Assembly (NCBI GenBank): GCA_944323735.1
Contig: CALUTO010000004.1
Coordinates: 46,125 to 110,124, forward strand
Reading direction: 5' to 3'
DNA: 64,000 nucleotides
DNA from: Candidatus Gastranaerophilales bacterium
GTDB lineage: Bacteria > Cyanobacteriota > Vampirovibrionia > Gastranaerophilales > Gastranaerophilaceae
The stretch's first letter is position 1, and every line of letters starts with the position of its first letter. Of the stretch, positions 1 to 8,461 are shown in pieces. Below the pieces are notes generated by a model, which was not told where the DNA came from, did no database searches, and saw nothing but the letters and a program-made list of their open reading frames with translations. The position numbers and the translations under genes are program-made.

Positions 1-109
1 TTTTGTAATTGTTCAAATTAACAGCATTCGGAAGAACAAAAAGAAATGCAGTATATAAAGCTGCAATTACAAAAACAACGGAAATACCCGCAATTATATA
101 TTTTTTCAT
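1..109 (-). CDS. N-terminus of an AsmA-like inner-membrane protein (partial)
   Basis: Only the first 36 codons lie in the window; the gene runs off the left edge. The reading begins MKKYIIAGISVVFVIAALYT and continues to LPNAVNLNNYK. This is one N-terminal transmembrane helix followed by the short LP...NxYK segment typical of AsmA/TamB-like envelope proteins, which act in lipid transport and outer-membrane biogenesis. A good ribosome-binding site (GGAGAAGG) precedes the ATG. The family name rests on this N-terminus alone, so it is tentative; that a real gene starts here is well supported. Confidence 0.5.
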   Translation of the reverse strand, partial: MKKYIIAGISVVFVIAALYTAFLFVLPNAVNLNNYK

Positions 110-255
110 AACCTTCTCCGTATAATTAAGCCAGTATAATAATTATACTTTAGCATTACATTTGAAAAAATCAATACTGTAAATTTATACAACAAAATAC
201 CCGGAATAAAGCAGATGCAGAAAAGAAGGAATGCAATAAAAAAAGACGGGACTGT

Positions 256-283
256 TTGACAAAATGGCTCAAATCATTATCAT
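256..283 (+). promoter_or_regulatory. Sigma70-like promoter placing the transcript start at the ATG of the next gene
   Basis: TTGACA at 256-261, a 16-nt spacer and TATCAT at 278-283. The expected transcription start, about 7 nt further on, coincides with the ATG at 290, and no Shine-Dalgarno sequence precedes it. This suggests a leaderless mRNA. Confidence 0.45.
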
Positions 284-289
284 GAAATC

Positions 290-853
290 ATGATTAGATT
301 TCTTTTTATATTATTACTATTTTTGTTTGCACCAAATTTTGCGTCTGCAGATGATGCAGATTTCTGGGATGAGCCGGTAAAAATTGATAATGCTGCAAAA
401 ACACAGGAAAAAGCCGTTACAGATCAGGAATTTAATAAAGTTTTGAATTTTTTCAAGAAAAAACAAACAAAAAAAGAAGAAAAGAAAAAGAAAAAAATGG
501 GCGCACCTGCAAATCCTGATATAGAGAACCAGCCGGATATGAAAATTTTAAACAATCTGTATGACAGCTATCCGACCCTGATGATTCCGGTTACACTCAT
601 TACACGGGACGGACAAATGATTGAACCCGGCTACTACCGTATTATGTCGGTTAAAAAACCCGAACAGTGCTATATAAACTTTTATCAGGGAAATTCACTG
701 ATTGCAAAAGTAAAAGCAAATGAGACAGAAAACGATTACGCACAAAAAACCCTGAATTACGTCAAATTATTAACTAAAGACAACGAAAAACAGGCAAAAA
801 TCATTTATGGGGATCTTGACTGCAATCTCGAAACAACAGTAAATATAAAATAA
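290..853 (+). CDS. Small exported protein of unknown function
   Basis: 187 residues with a clear Sec signal peptide (hydrophobic residues 4-17, likely cleavage after FASA). A lysine-rich stretch of alternating K/E/Q follows (about residues 55-70), then a folded-looking C-terminal domain of roughly 110 residues containing two cysteines. I do not recognise the family. The mature protein is probably periplasmic or outer-membrane associated. It converges with the thioesterase gene, leaving only 3 nt between the stops. No RBS precedes the ATG, and a promoter ends 6 nt upstream, so translation may start on a leaderless message. Confidence 0.7.
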   Translation: MIRFLFILLLFLFAPNFASADDADFWDEPVKIDNAAKTQEKAVTDQEFNKVLNFFKKKQTKKEEKKKKKMGAPANPDIENQPDMKILNNLYDSYPTLMIPVTLITRDGQMIEPGYYRIMSVKKPEQCYINFYQGNSLIAKVKANETENDYAQKTLNYVKLLTKDNEKQAKIIYGDLDCNLETTVNIK

Positions 854-856
854 TGT

Positions 857-1276
857 TTAAACAGCACTAAGAACTTTATCAAAAGCCTTTGTAAAAATTT
901 CCGGAAGCCTGCGAAACATCTTGTTTTTTTCTGTATCAACCGCAACACAGGTAACTGTCCCGACAATATTTACCACACCCGTGTCTTTGTTTTTTAATGT
1001 CTGCTTAAAAACTATAGCACTCGGACGCATTTCTTCAATTTCCGTTTCTAAAATTAGCCTGTCATCCAGTTTTGCAGACTGCTTGTATTTAATATTAAGC
1101 TCAACGAGAGGAAGAAGAATCCCGTTTTCCATAAGTTTTTTTAAATCAATGCCGAGAACTCTGTCTGTATATTCAACTCTTGCAGCCTCAAGCCATCTTA
1201 AGTATGCACCGTGCCATACAACCCCGTATGAATCCGTGTCTGCATAGTATACTCTGATTTCATTTGTGTACTTCAT
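857..1276 (-). CDS. Acyl-CoA thioesterase, YbgC/FadM-type hot-dog fold
   Basis: About 139 residues, the usual size of single-domain 4HBT thioesterases. The diagnostic YYADTDSYGVVWHGAYLRWLE segment lies near the N-terminus; the Asp in ADTD and the following VVWH(G)xY match the active-site region of the YbgC family. The enzyme would hydrolyse short or medium acyl-CoA in the cytoplasm. I chose the ATG at 1276 because AGGTGG lies just upstream; an upstream in-frame start would add 11 residues without an RBS. The gene is monocistronic and faces the gyrA promoter region. A TATAAT-like box on the minus strand (about 1333-1328) could be its -10. The exact substrate is unknown. Confidence 0.85.
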   Translation of the reverse strand: MKYTNEIRVYYADTDSYGVVWHGAYLRWLEAARVEYTDRVLGIDLKKLMENGILLPLVELNIKYKQSAKLDDRLILETEIEEMRPSAIVFKQTLKNKDTGVVNIVGTVTCVAVDTEKNKMFRRLPEIFTKAFDKVLSAV

Positions 1277-1581
1277 ATTCCACCTGCCGGTCAATTTAGT
1301 CTGCTTCACTTACTAAGTTTATATTTAATTATAATATAAATAAATAAAAAATTTTGTAATATTCAGAAGTTATATGGAATTTTTCACCGGATATTAAAAA
1401 AAACAGTCATAATGTCACTTTGCGTCTGTTCAAAATCCTGAATTTTACAGCACTGAAACAATCTCTTGCCGGTGATTTCCGGTATTTATATTAAAATCCC
1501 AATACATATATCCTCTAATTTTTACAATTTGCACAAGAGTTTGTTCGTGCTAAAATATAGTAGCAAAGAGACAATTATGGG
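1277..1581. other. Intergenic region of about 300 nt between divergent genes
   Basis: No ORF with an RBS and no RNA structure stands out. The left part is very AT-rich and holds a possible minus-strand -10 (ATTATA read on the plus strand, 1328-1333) for the thioesterase. The right part holds the gyrA promoter. The middle (about 1360-1500) has no recognisable signal. Confidence 0.5.
1529..1556 (+). promoter_or_regulatory. gyrA promoter
   Basis: TTGCAC at 1529-1534, a 16-nt spacer, then TAAAAT at 1551-1556, giving a leader of about 20 nt before the GTG start at 1582. Confidence 0.5.
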
Positions 1582-4158
1582 GTGGCAGATTTGAGTCAAC
1601 AGAATTTATTTGAAGATGGAAAGATAGTACCGGTAAATATTAGAGATGAAATGAAACGCTCTTATATTGATTATGCAATGTCCGTAATCGTTGGACGTGC
1701 ACTTCCCGATGTAAGAGACGGTCTGAAGCCGGTGCACAGACGTATATTATTTGCAATGAACGAACTGGGCATGACCCCTGATAAACCGTTCAAAAAAAGT
1801 GCGAGAATCGTCGGTGAAGTTCTCGGTAAATATCACCCGCACGGCGATTCGGCAGTATATGAATCACTGGTACGTATGGCACAGCCTTTTGCGACAAGGT
1901 ATCTGACCATTGACGGTCATGGAAACTTCGGTTCGGTAGACGGCGACTCTGCAGCTGCAATGAGGTATACAGAAGCAAGAATGCACAAAATAACGACCTC
2001 TATGCTTGCGGATATTGACTGTGAAACAGTTGATTTTACCCCGAACTTTGACGGTTCGCTTGAAGAACCTTCTGTTTTGCCGGTCAGACTGCCCATGCTG
2101 CTATTAAACGGTGTTTCTGGTATTGCTGTCGGCATGGCAACAAACATCCCTCCGCACAACTTAAGAGAAATTGTGGATGGAACAATTGCACTAATTGATA
2201 ATCCTGATATAACAGTCGAAGGATTGATGCAATATATTAAAGGGCCCGATTTCCCTACAGCAGCAACAATAGTCGGGCTTCAGGATATTAAACAGGCATA
2301 CACAACAGGAAGAGGCTCCATAAAGATGCAGGCTGTTGCTGCCTTTGAAGAAATCCCCGGCGGAAACGGCAGACAGGCGAGAACAGCGATTATCGTTACC
2401 GAAATACCCTATCAGGTTAACAAAGCACAGCTTATTGAAAAAATTGCAGAGCTTGTCAGAGACAAAAAAATCGACGGCATTTCCGATTTGAGAGATGAAT
2501 CTGACAGAGACGGCATGCGTATTGTAATAGAGCTGAAGCGGGATGCAAAACCGGAAGTCGTAAAAAACAATCTTTTCAAATTCACCCAGCTGAGAACAAC
2601 ATTCGGAGTGAACATGCTGGCTCTTGTCGGGAAACAGCCAAGATTAATGAACCTTTACGAAGTTCTAAACGAATTTGTTGAACACAGAGTTGAGATAGTC
2701 ACAAGAAGAACAATTTTTTTCCTGAAAAAAGCAAAAATCAGAGCACATATTCTGGCAGGTTTGCTCATTGCACTCGGACATCTTGATGAAGTCATTGAAC
2801 TCATTAAAAAATCAAAAACTACCGATGAGGCTCGTGTGGGCTTGATGTCCAGATTCGGACTGGACGCTGACCAGGCTAATGCAATCCTCGAAATGCAATT
2901 GAGAAGATTAACCGGATTAGAACAGGATAAAATTAAAGCAGAGTACGAAGAATTACAGAAGAAAATTGCAGAGTATGAAGCTATTCTTGCTGACAGACAA
3001 AAAGTTCTCAATCTGATTAAAGATGAACTGCGTGAGGACAAAGAAAAATACGGTGATGACAGAAGAACACAAATCGTGCCCGAAGCTGATGAAATGACAA
3101 TTGAAGATTTAACTCCGAATGTTCCGATGGCTGTATTCATTACACGTCAGGGCTACCTGAAACGTATTTCTTTAGACACATTTGAACGACAGAACCGTGC
3201 AACAAGAGGTAAAGGCGGTATAAAAACAAAAGAAGACGATGACGTGGATCAATTCTTTACGGCAATGATGCATGATAAAGTGCTCTTCTTCAGCTCAAAA
3301 GGTACTGTTTACAGTCTGAATGTCTATGACTTTCCGGAAGGGCAAAGACAGGCAAAAGGTCTGCCTATCATTAATGTACTCCCGATTGAGCAGGATGAAC
3401 AAATTACGGCAGTCGTTCCCGTCAGTGACTTCAAGTCAGCAACAAACCTCATTATGCTTACGCAGAAAGGCTATATCAAACGCATCAGCCTCGACAATTT
3501 CGAAAATATCAGAAGAAGCGGCATAATTGCAATAGGACTGGAGGAAGGCGACAGACTCTGCTGGGTAAAACAGGCTGCTGACAATGATGAAGTCATTATA
3601 GGAACAAGCTGCGGTATGGCAATAAGATTCCCGATAAATGACCTCAGACCGCTCGGAAGAAGTGCAAGAGGAGTAAATTCAATGAAGCTCAGAGCACAGG
3701 ACAGCATAATCGGCTGCGATATCGTTCCGAGAAACTATGATGCAGATTTGCTTGTTGTAACATCTGACGGGTTCGGAAAACGCTCTAAACTTTCTGAATT
3801 CAGACCCCAGAACAGAGGCGGCATCGGACTGATAGCAACAAAATTCAAAACATCAACATCGAGACTTGTCGCACTTACAATTGTTGAAGAAAGCGACGAA
3901 ATCATGGTTGTTACCGCCAACGGAGTTGTCTCCAGAATCAAAGCCGACTGCATCTCACGTCAGGGCAGACCTGCAACAGGTGTAAAAATCCAGAATTTAT
4001 CCGAAGGTGATACAGTATGCACGGTTAACAAAATTGTAAACCCTGATGAAGATGACGATAGTGCTCAGTGCCCGTCTGAGGAACTGAATACTGATATTCA
4101 ACAGCAGAGCATACTTGACGTAAACAACAATATAGAAGAAAATAATGATAGCAACTAA
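1582..4158 (+). CDS. gyrA: DNA gyrase subunit A
   Basis: 858 residues, the usual length. The N-terminal breakage-reunion domain has the catalytic tyrosine at about residue 129 (AAMRYTEAR), and the quinolone-determining region reads [10 protein letters not shown] with Ser90 and Glu94, the susceptible-type residues. The C-terminal half has the six-bladed pinwheel repeats. The GyrA box region reads [10 protein letters not shown] instead of the classical QRRGGKG, a form I associate with cyanobacterial-type GyrA. The protein ends in an acidic Asn/Glu-rich tail. Start codon is GTG. Subunit A cuts and reseals DNA in the A2B2 complex that introduces negative supercoils. gyrB is not in the window. Only 23 nt separate it from the ycf23-like gene, so the two are probably co-transcribed. 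Confidence 0.97.
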   Translation: MADLSQQNLFEDGKIVPVNIRDEMKRSYIDYAMSVIVGRALPDVRDGLKPVHRRILFAMNELGMTPDKPFKKSARIVGEVLGKYHPHGDSAVYESLVRMAQPFATRYLTIDGHGNFGSVDGDSAAAMRYTEARMHKITTSMLADIDCETVDFTPNFDGSLEEPSVLPVRLPMLLLNGVSGIAVGMATNIPPHNLREIVDGTIALIDNPDITVEGLMQYIKGPDFPTAATIVGLQDIKQAYTTGRGSIKMQAVAAFEEIPGGNGRQARTAIIVTEIPYQVNKAQLIEKIAELVRDKKIDGISDLRDESDRDGMRIVIELKRDAKPEVVKNNLFKFTQLRTTFGVNMLALVGKQPRLMNLYEVLNEFVEHRVEIVTRRTIFFLKKAKIRAHILAGLLIALGHLDEVIELIKKSKTTDEARVGLMSRFGLDADQANAILEMQLRRLTGLEQDKIKAEYEELQKKIAEYEAILADRQKVLNLIKDELREDKEKYGDDRRTQIVPEADEMTIEDLTPNVPMAVFITRQGYLKRISLDTFERQNRATRGKGGIKTKEDDDVDQFFTAMMHDKVLFFSSKGTVYSLNVYDFPEGQRQAKGLPIINVLPIEQDEQITAVVPVSDFKSATNLIMLTQKGYIKRISLDNFENIRRSGIIAIGLEEGDRLCWVKQAADNDEVIIGTSCGMAIRFPINDLRPLGRSARGVNSMKLRAQDSIIGCDIVPRNYDADLLVVTSDGFGKRSKLSEFRPQNRGGIGLIATKFKTSTSRLVALTIVEESDEIMVVTANGVVSRIKADCISRQGRPATGVKIQNLSEGDTVCTVNKIVNPDEDDDSAQCPSEELNTDIQQQSILDVNNNIEENNDSN

Positions 4159-4181
4159 GGAAAATATAAGAAAGGTTTATT

Positions 4182-4943
4182 ATGAAAAGAATTAAATTAT
4201 TTGAAAAACATCTTGCAGAAAAAAGAGCGGTAAAAATCATTGCAGGCATAGACAATTTTGATATCGACAGAGTTAAAAGCGTGGTTATCGCTGCTGAAAA
4301 GGCCGGAGCAAGTGCTGTGGACGTTGCTGCAGATAAAACTATCATAGAAATGGCTAAAGAAAACACTACTCTGCCGGTTTTTGTTTCATCAATAGTACCT
4401 GAAGATTTGGCTGCTGCAGTTAAAGCCGGTGCCGACGCAATTGAAGTCGGAAACTTTGATGCTCTCTACAAAAAAGGTATGAGAATGTCAGCAATGGAAA
4501 TATTGGATATTGTAAAAGAGACCCTTGAATTAATCGGAAATGCAAACATATTCAAATGTGTAACAGTTCCCGGACATATTGATGTAACAGAGCAGATTGA
4601 ACTCGCAAAAGCACTTGAAGAAATCGGAATTGACCTTATCCAGACAGAAGGTGCTGCCATTGCAAATGCCAGCAGTGCCGGCGCAAGAGGTCTGCTTGAA
4701 ACAGCACAGGTTTCAATAGCAAACACAATTGAACTCGTCAGAAATGTTGATATTCCGGTAATGACAGCTTCAGGAATAACCACAACAACTGCAGCAATGG
4801 CATTTGCCGCCGGTGCCAGTGCAATCGGCGTTGGCTCCTGCATCAACAAACTCAATTCTGAAATAGAAATGATTGCAATGGCAAGAGCAATTGTAGAATG
4901 TGCACCAAAAACAGCTTCAGAAAAAGTTGAAATCAATGCATAA
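4182..4943 (+). CDS. ycf23: Ycf23/DUF561 TIM-barrel-like protein
   Basis: 253 residues resembling the Ycf23 (DUF561) family, conserved in cyanobacteria and in red and green algal plastids. Visible features are a beta/alpha-barrel pattern with KIIAGIDNFD near the N-terminus, GADAIEVGNFD, the TVPGHI segment, QTEGAAIAN, and the C-terminal TASGIT...GASAIGVGS phosphate-binding-like loop. The biochemical role is not established; the barrel and the terminal glycine loop suggest a phosphorylated ligand. AAAGG precedes the ATG. It follows gyrA at 23 nt and is closed by a strong terminator at 4981. Its presence without photosynthesis genes is one reason for placing the organism beside the Cyanobacteria. 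Confidence 0.8.
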   Translation: MKRIKLFEKHLAEKRAVKIIAGIDNFDIDRVKSVVIAAEKAGASAVDVAADKTIIEMAKENTTLPVFVSSIVPEDLAAAVKAGADAIEVGNFDALYKKGMRMSAMEILDIVKETLELIGNANIFKCVTVPGHIDVTEQIELAKALEEIGIDLIQTEGAAIANASSAGARGLLETAQVSIANTIELVRNVDIPVMTASGITTTTAAMAFAAGASAIGVGSCINKLNSEIEMIAMARAIVECAPKTASEKVEINA

Positions 4944-4980
4944 AAACATACATCATAATTATAAATAAAAATAAGAACTT

Positions 4981-5010
4981 AAAAACGCCCGCATCGGGCG
5001 TTTTTATTTA
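4981..5010 (+). terminator. Rho-independent terminator of the gyrA-ycf23 unit
   Basis: Perfect 11-bp inverted repeat around CGCCCG-cat-CGGGCG with flanking A and T runs, beginning 38 nt after the ycf23 stop. Confidence 0.9.
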
Positions 5011-5026
5011 TTTACTGTGTACACAC

Positions 5027-5052
5027 AAAAAAAAAGACCGAAAAAACGGTCT
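5027..5052 (-). terminator. Minus-strand rho-independent terminator with no minus-strand gene behind it
   Basis: AGACCG and CGGTCT flank a run of six A on the plus strand, next to nine A. Read on the minus strand it is a hairpin followed by a long U tract. The next annotated genes on both sides are on the plus strand, so its transcript is unexplained. Confidence 0.6.
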
Positions 5053-5193
5053 AAATAAATAGTTTACGAGTGAGAGTGGAATATGCACAGTCTTATATTA
5101 TTAAAATGTATAAATTTCTTGAACTCTCCACTTGTCTAAAAGTTTTTATCAAATAGGATATAAATAGAGGATGAAATTGAGGAGACAGAGGAT

Positions 5194-7353
5194 ATGATGA
5201 TAATTTTATTTCTTGCATCATTTTTTATGGTATTTTGCTCATCTTTCCTCCTGTGCTCAATATTCGAAAAAAAAAGTTTTTCAACATGTTTTATTTGTAC
5301 GCTTCTGGCTGCATTTGCACAGATAGTTGTCACATTTGAAATCCTGTCTGTTTTTAACGCAATATCATTTCAGGGTGTACTGATTTTTAATATAGTGTTT
5401 TTTACAGCAATTCTTACAGCATGGCTGAAAAAAGGCAAAACATTACCAAAACCGCAATTAAAAAGATTTTTTGTTCGTGTATTTCATGCACTGAAAAAAG
5501 ACAAATTCTTAATGCTAATGGCAGCAGGCTTTGTGTTTTTTGTCTGTACGGCAATTATACTCTGTATTCTTGTGCCGGTAAATTCGTATGACGCAATGTC
5601 ATACCACCTCAACAGAGTTCCCTTCTGGATTTCGCAGGGCAGCCTTAATCACTTTGAAATAGCCGATGATAGAAACCTTGTAATGCCGGTTAATTCAGAA
5701 ATTCTATACATGTGGGTCATGACATTTGTAAAAAATGACTACGGACTCACTTTTGTTTCATTCACAGGCTTCATTGCTTCTGTGTTTTCTCTTTACAAAA
5801 TACTTGATTTATTCGGCTTCAGCGAACGTAAAAAGCTATGGAGCGTTTTTATTCTGAGCTCATTTTCTTCTGTAATTGCAGAGGCTTCAAGCTATGAAAC
5901 AGATATTGTAATCGGGGGGCTGGTGCTTTCAGGAATATACCTTTATCTCAACGCTCTGAAGAAAAGAAACAACTCTCAAATATACTTCTCATCACTGGCT
6001 TTTGCTCTCGCCTTCGGAACAAAGACTCCGGCATTAATTGCGTTTCCGGGATGTTTCCTGCTTCTTATATATTTTTCAATACTAAAATATAAAAAAGAAT
6101 GGTTCAAACCGATAACAGCATTTTGCCTGCTACTTGTTCTGAATTTCTTAATATTTTCGAGCTATAACTACATTCTAAACTTTATAAACTACGGAAACTT
6201 TTTTGCCACCGATTCTTCCAGAATAATACACAGCTTCTGGGGCGGCCCCAAAGCGTATATTGCCAATTTTATCCGGTACATATTTATGCTGTTTGACTTT
6301 TCCGGCTTCAGATACAGTGAATATATCGGTCAGTATATTAATACGGCAAAATTCTTTATTCTTCATTTTCTAAACATTGATCCTAACCTTGGGGTCACCA
6401 TGTCGGATGGCAATGTAGTAAACAATAAGCTTATGGATCCGGTTGTGGGAGCAGGTATACTTGGATTTTTGCTGTTTTTACCGTGCGCACTAACATGTAT
6501 ACTTCTTACAATTAAAAAAGAAAAACCGCAAAAGTATAAGCAGCTCATTCCGTTCGGACTGTTATTCTGGATAAATCTGCTGGTAATGTCGGGGACTCTC
6601 GGATATATGGTGTTCAGTGTAAGATTTATCGGATTTTTCATAATACTCTCCTCTCCGGTACTGGCTTTATCATACATAAAAAAAACAAATATTATAAAAG
6701 TAATTGTACTGTTTTTCTCACTTTCATATCTGTTTTTAATAAGTACACACCTTGCTGCCCGCTCGCTAAAATCAACTGTCAGAGCGTACAAAGAAGCATC
6801 AAGTATAACGGAAGCAAGAAACAGGATTTCCTGCTCCATATACAGAGGATACAACGGGAAAATGCCTTTTTGTACGGTACGGGACTATATGAAAGAAGAA
6901 TTTCCAAAAGGCTCAAAAATAGGAATATTTCCCTCCAGCGACACACGTACTTACCATATGAAAATGCTCGATTTTCAAGGATATAAAACTGATTTTCTGC
7001 TTTATGAAAATATAGATAAACACAGACTTCAAGATTATGACTACCTTGTACTGACAGATTTATACCAGACAAGTACGGTTGTTCTTCATCCACAAAACGC
7101 ATACAAAGGACTCTATGCCGTTCACAAAACAAATGTCGTATTCAGTCAGGATACACCGGTAAAATGTTTTTATGTATCAAATAAACGAACGCCTATTTTC
7201 GGGAAGGACAGGAGCATTCCTGTTGAAACAGTCTGCTATGCTTCAGATGATTTTTTTGAAAAAAACGGTTTTAAAATCAAAAAAATGCTTATGTTTAAAT
7301 CAGCACACAACGAAAACCGTAATGTTGTAACAATATACGAAAGAAAAAATTAA
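5194..7353 (+). CDS. Polytopic GT-C-fold glycosyltransferase-like membrane protein
   Basis: 719 residues with about 12 hydrophobic segments in the first 540 residues and a soluble C-terminal domain of about 180. The first large extracytoplasmic loop contains VNSYDAMSYHLNRVPFWISQ followed by IADDRNLVMPVNSE. The Asp-x-x-x-Tyr-His arrangement resembles the catalytic first loop of GT-C/PMT-ArnT-like transferases, which use lipid-phosphate sugar donors outside the cytoplasmic membrane. The acceptor is unknown. Start chosen at the first ATG of ATGATG, preceded by GGAGACAGAGG. It stands alone between the ycf23 terminator and the convergent dprA gene (8 nt apart). The minus-strand GT2 gene nearby could be a functional partner, but nothing in the sequence links them directly. 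Confidence 0.7.
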   Translation: MMIILFLASFFMVFCSSFLLCSIFEKKSFSTCFICTLLAAFAQIVVTFEILSVFNAISFQGVLIFNIVFFTAILTAWLKKGKTLPKPQLKRFFVRVFHALKKDKFLMLMAAGFVFFVCTAIILCILVPVNSYDAMSYHLNRVPFWISQGSLNHFEIADDRNLVMPVNSEILYMWVMTFVKNDYGLTFVSFTGFIASVFSLYKILDLFGFSERKKLWSVFILSSFSSVIAEASSYETDIVIGGLVLSGIYLYLNALKKRNNSQIYFSSLAFALAFGTKTPALIAFPGCFLLLIYFSILKYKKEWFKPITAFCLLLVLNFLIFSSYNYILNFINYGNFFATDSSRIIHSFWGGPKAYIANFIRYIFMLFDFSGFRYSEYIGQYINTAKFFILHFLNIDPNLGVTMSDGNVVNNKLMDPVVGAGILGFLLFLPCALTCILLTIKKEKPQKYKQLIPFGLLFWINLLVMSGTLGYMVFSVRFIGFFIILSSPVLALSYIKKTNIIKVIVLFFSLSYLFLISTHLAARSLKSTVRAYKEASSITEARNRISCSIYRGYNGKMPFCTVRDYMKEEFPKGSKIGIFPSSDTRTYHMKMLDFQGYKTDFLLYENIDKHRLQDYDYLVLTDLYQTSTVVLHPQNAYKGLYAVHKTNVVFSQDTPVKCFYVSNKRTPIFGKDRSIPVETVCYASDDFFEKNGFKIKKMLMFKSAHNENRNVVTIYERKN

Positions 7354-7361
7354 TAGAGTGT

Positions 7362-8450
7362 TTAAGGACAGACAGTATATTTTCCACCGGCAGTCTGCAT
7401 TATAAGACCGCTTAATTCCATTCCGGTCAAAATAGTAATCAGCTCGGCATATTCGATATTTTTTTTAGAAAGTATGTCATCCAAATCACAATCTCCTGCA
7501 GAAATTATCTCAAATATTTCTTTTTCAATGCCGTCAATCTGAAAGGATTCCTGCTCCTGCTGCTTTTGGAAAGTCCAGCCCATAGTGTCAAGAATGTCCT
7601 GAGTGTCTGTCACCAGAGCCGCACCATTTTTCAAAAGTTTATAAATCCCTTCAGTATTTGGATTGGTAATTTGCCCGGGCATGCACATAAGCTCTCTGTT
7701 TTGCTCAAGACAAAGGTTTGCAGTTATTATCGCACCGCTTTTTAGTGCAGCCTCGGCTACCAGTGTGCCACGTGACAAACCGCTCACAATTCTGTTTCTG
7801 TGAGGGAAATGCCATGTAATCGGACGCTCAGTCGGCCAGTACTCGGAAAAAATAACACCTGAATGCTCTTCGATTTTCCTGTACAGGTCTCTGTTAGATG
7901 CAGGATAAACAAAATCAAAACCGCTGCCTATCACTCCAATTGTAGACAGATTATTATTTACAGCAGCCTTATGCGCGCAGGTATCAATTCCGGCAGCAAG
8001 TCCTGATACAATACAAACATCAGTATTTTTTAAGCCGGATATTATTTTTGCAAGATTTAATTTTGCACTCTCACTGGCTTTTCTTGAACCTACAACAGAA
8101 AGTGTACGATTAAAATTACATCTGGACAAATCACCTTTATAAAAAAGCGTCATAGGCGGGTTTGGTATTTGTTTAAGAAGTGCAGGATAGTCTGGGTCAG
8201 TGTAATTGATGAATTTAATACCTTTATTCAAAATAAAATCAAGCCGTTCTTCAGGTACAATATTTTTCCGTGCACTGATAAAATAATCTATCTGCTTTCT
8301 GGTAAGATTTTCAATAAGATAGAGCTCATCCGGAGCAGCACACCACGCAGCTTTCGGGGAGCCGAAATAATCGAACACCATTTTTATAAAAACACTTCCT
8401 AACTGTTCAATATAAGCAAAAGATAGCCAGTATTCTGCAAGGTTTTCCAT
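7362..8450 (-). CDS. dprA: DNA-processing protein DprA (Smf)
   Basis: 362 residues in the usual order: a helical N-terminal domain (about 1-100), a Rossmann-like SLOG domain with GSRKAS (121-126), SGLAAGID (149-156) and FPHRNRIVSGLS (215-226), and a C-terminal winged-helix DprA domain (about 300-362). DprA loads RecA onto incoming single-stranded DNA during natural transformation. It acts in the cytoplasm. GAGGT precedes the ATG. It lies 11 nt downstream of the GT2 gene on the same strand and probably shares its transcript. No competence pilus genes are in the window. Confidence 0.95.
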   Translation of the reverse strand: MENLAEYWLSFAYIEQLGSVFIKMVFDYFGSPKAAWCAAPDELYLIENLTRKQIDYFISARKNIVPEERLDFILNKGIKFINYTDPDYPALLKQIPNPPMTLFYKGDLSRCNFNRTLSVVGSRKASESAKLNLAKIISGLKNTDVCIVSGLAAGIDTCAHKAAVNNNLSTIGVIGSGFDFVYPASNRDLYRKIEEHSGVIFSEYWPTERPITWHFPHRNRIVSGLSRGTLVAEAALKSGAIITANLCLEQNRELMCMPGQITNPNTEGIYKLLKNGAALVTDTQDILDTMGWTFQKQQEQESFQIDGIEKEIFEIISAGDCDLDDILSKKNIEYAELITILTGMELSGLIMQTAGGKYTVCP

Positions 8451-8461
8451 CTTTACCTCAA

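Noticed and set aside
921..1247. Plus-strand ORF inside the thioesterase gene
   Set aside because: Antisense shadow of a clear 4HBT thioesterase; no RBS and low-quality composition.
1540..1560. GTTCG resembling a tRNA T-loop
   Set aside because: No acceptor, D or anticodon stems around it; it lies in the gyrA promoter spacer.
2655..3140. 161-codon minus-strand ORF inside gyrA
   Set aside because: Serine/leucine-rich antisense frame, typical of shadow ORFs over A-rich coding strands.
5056..5190. Possible 6S-like RNA near the orphan terminator
   Set aside because: AGTGGA/TCCACT can pair, but I could not build a long closing stem or see a convincing promoter, so only the terminator is annotated.
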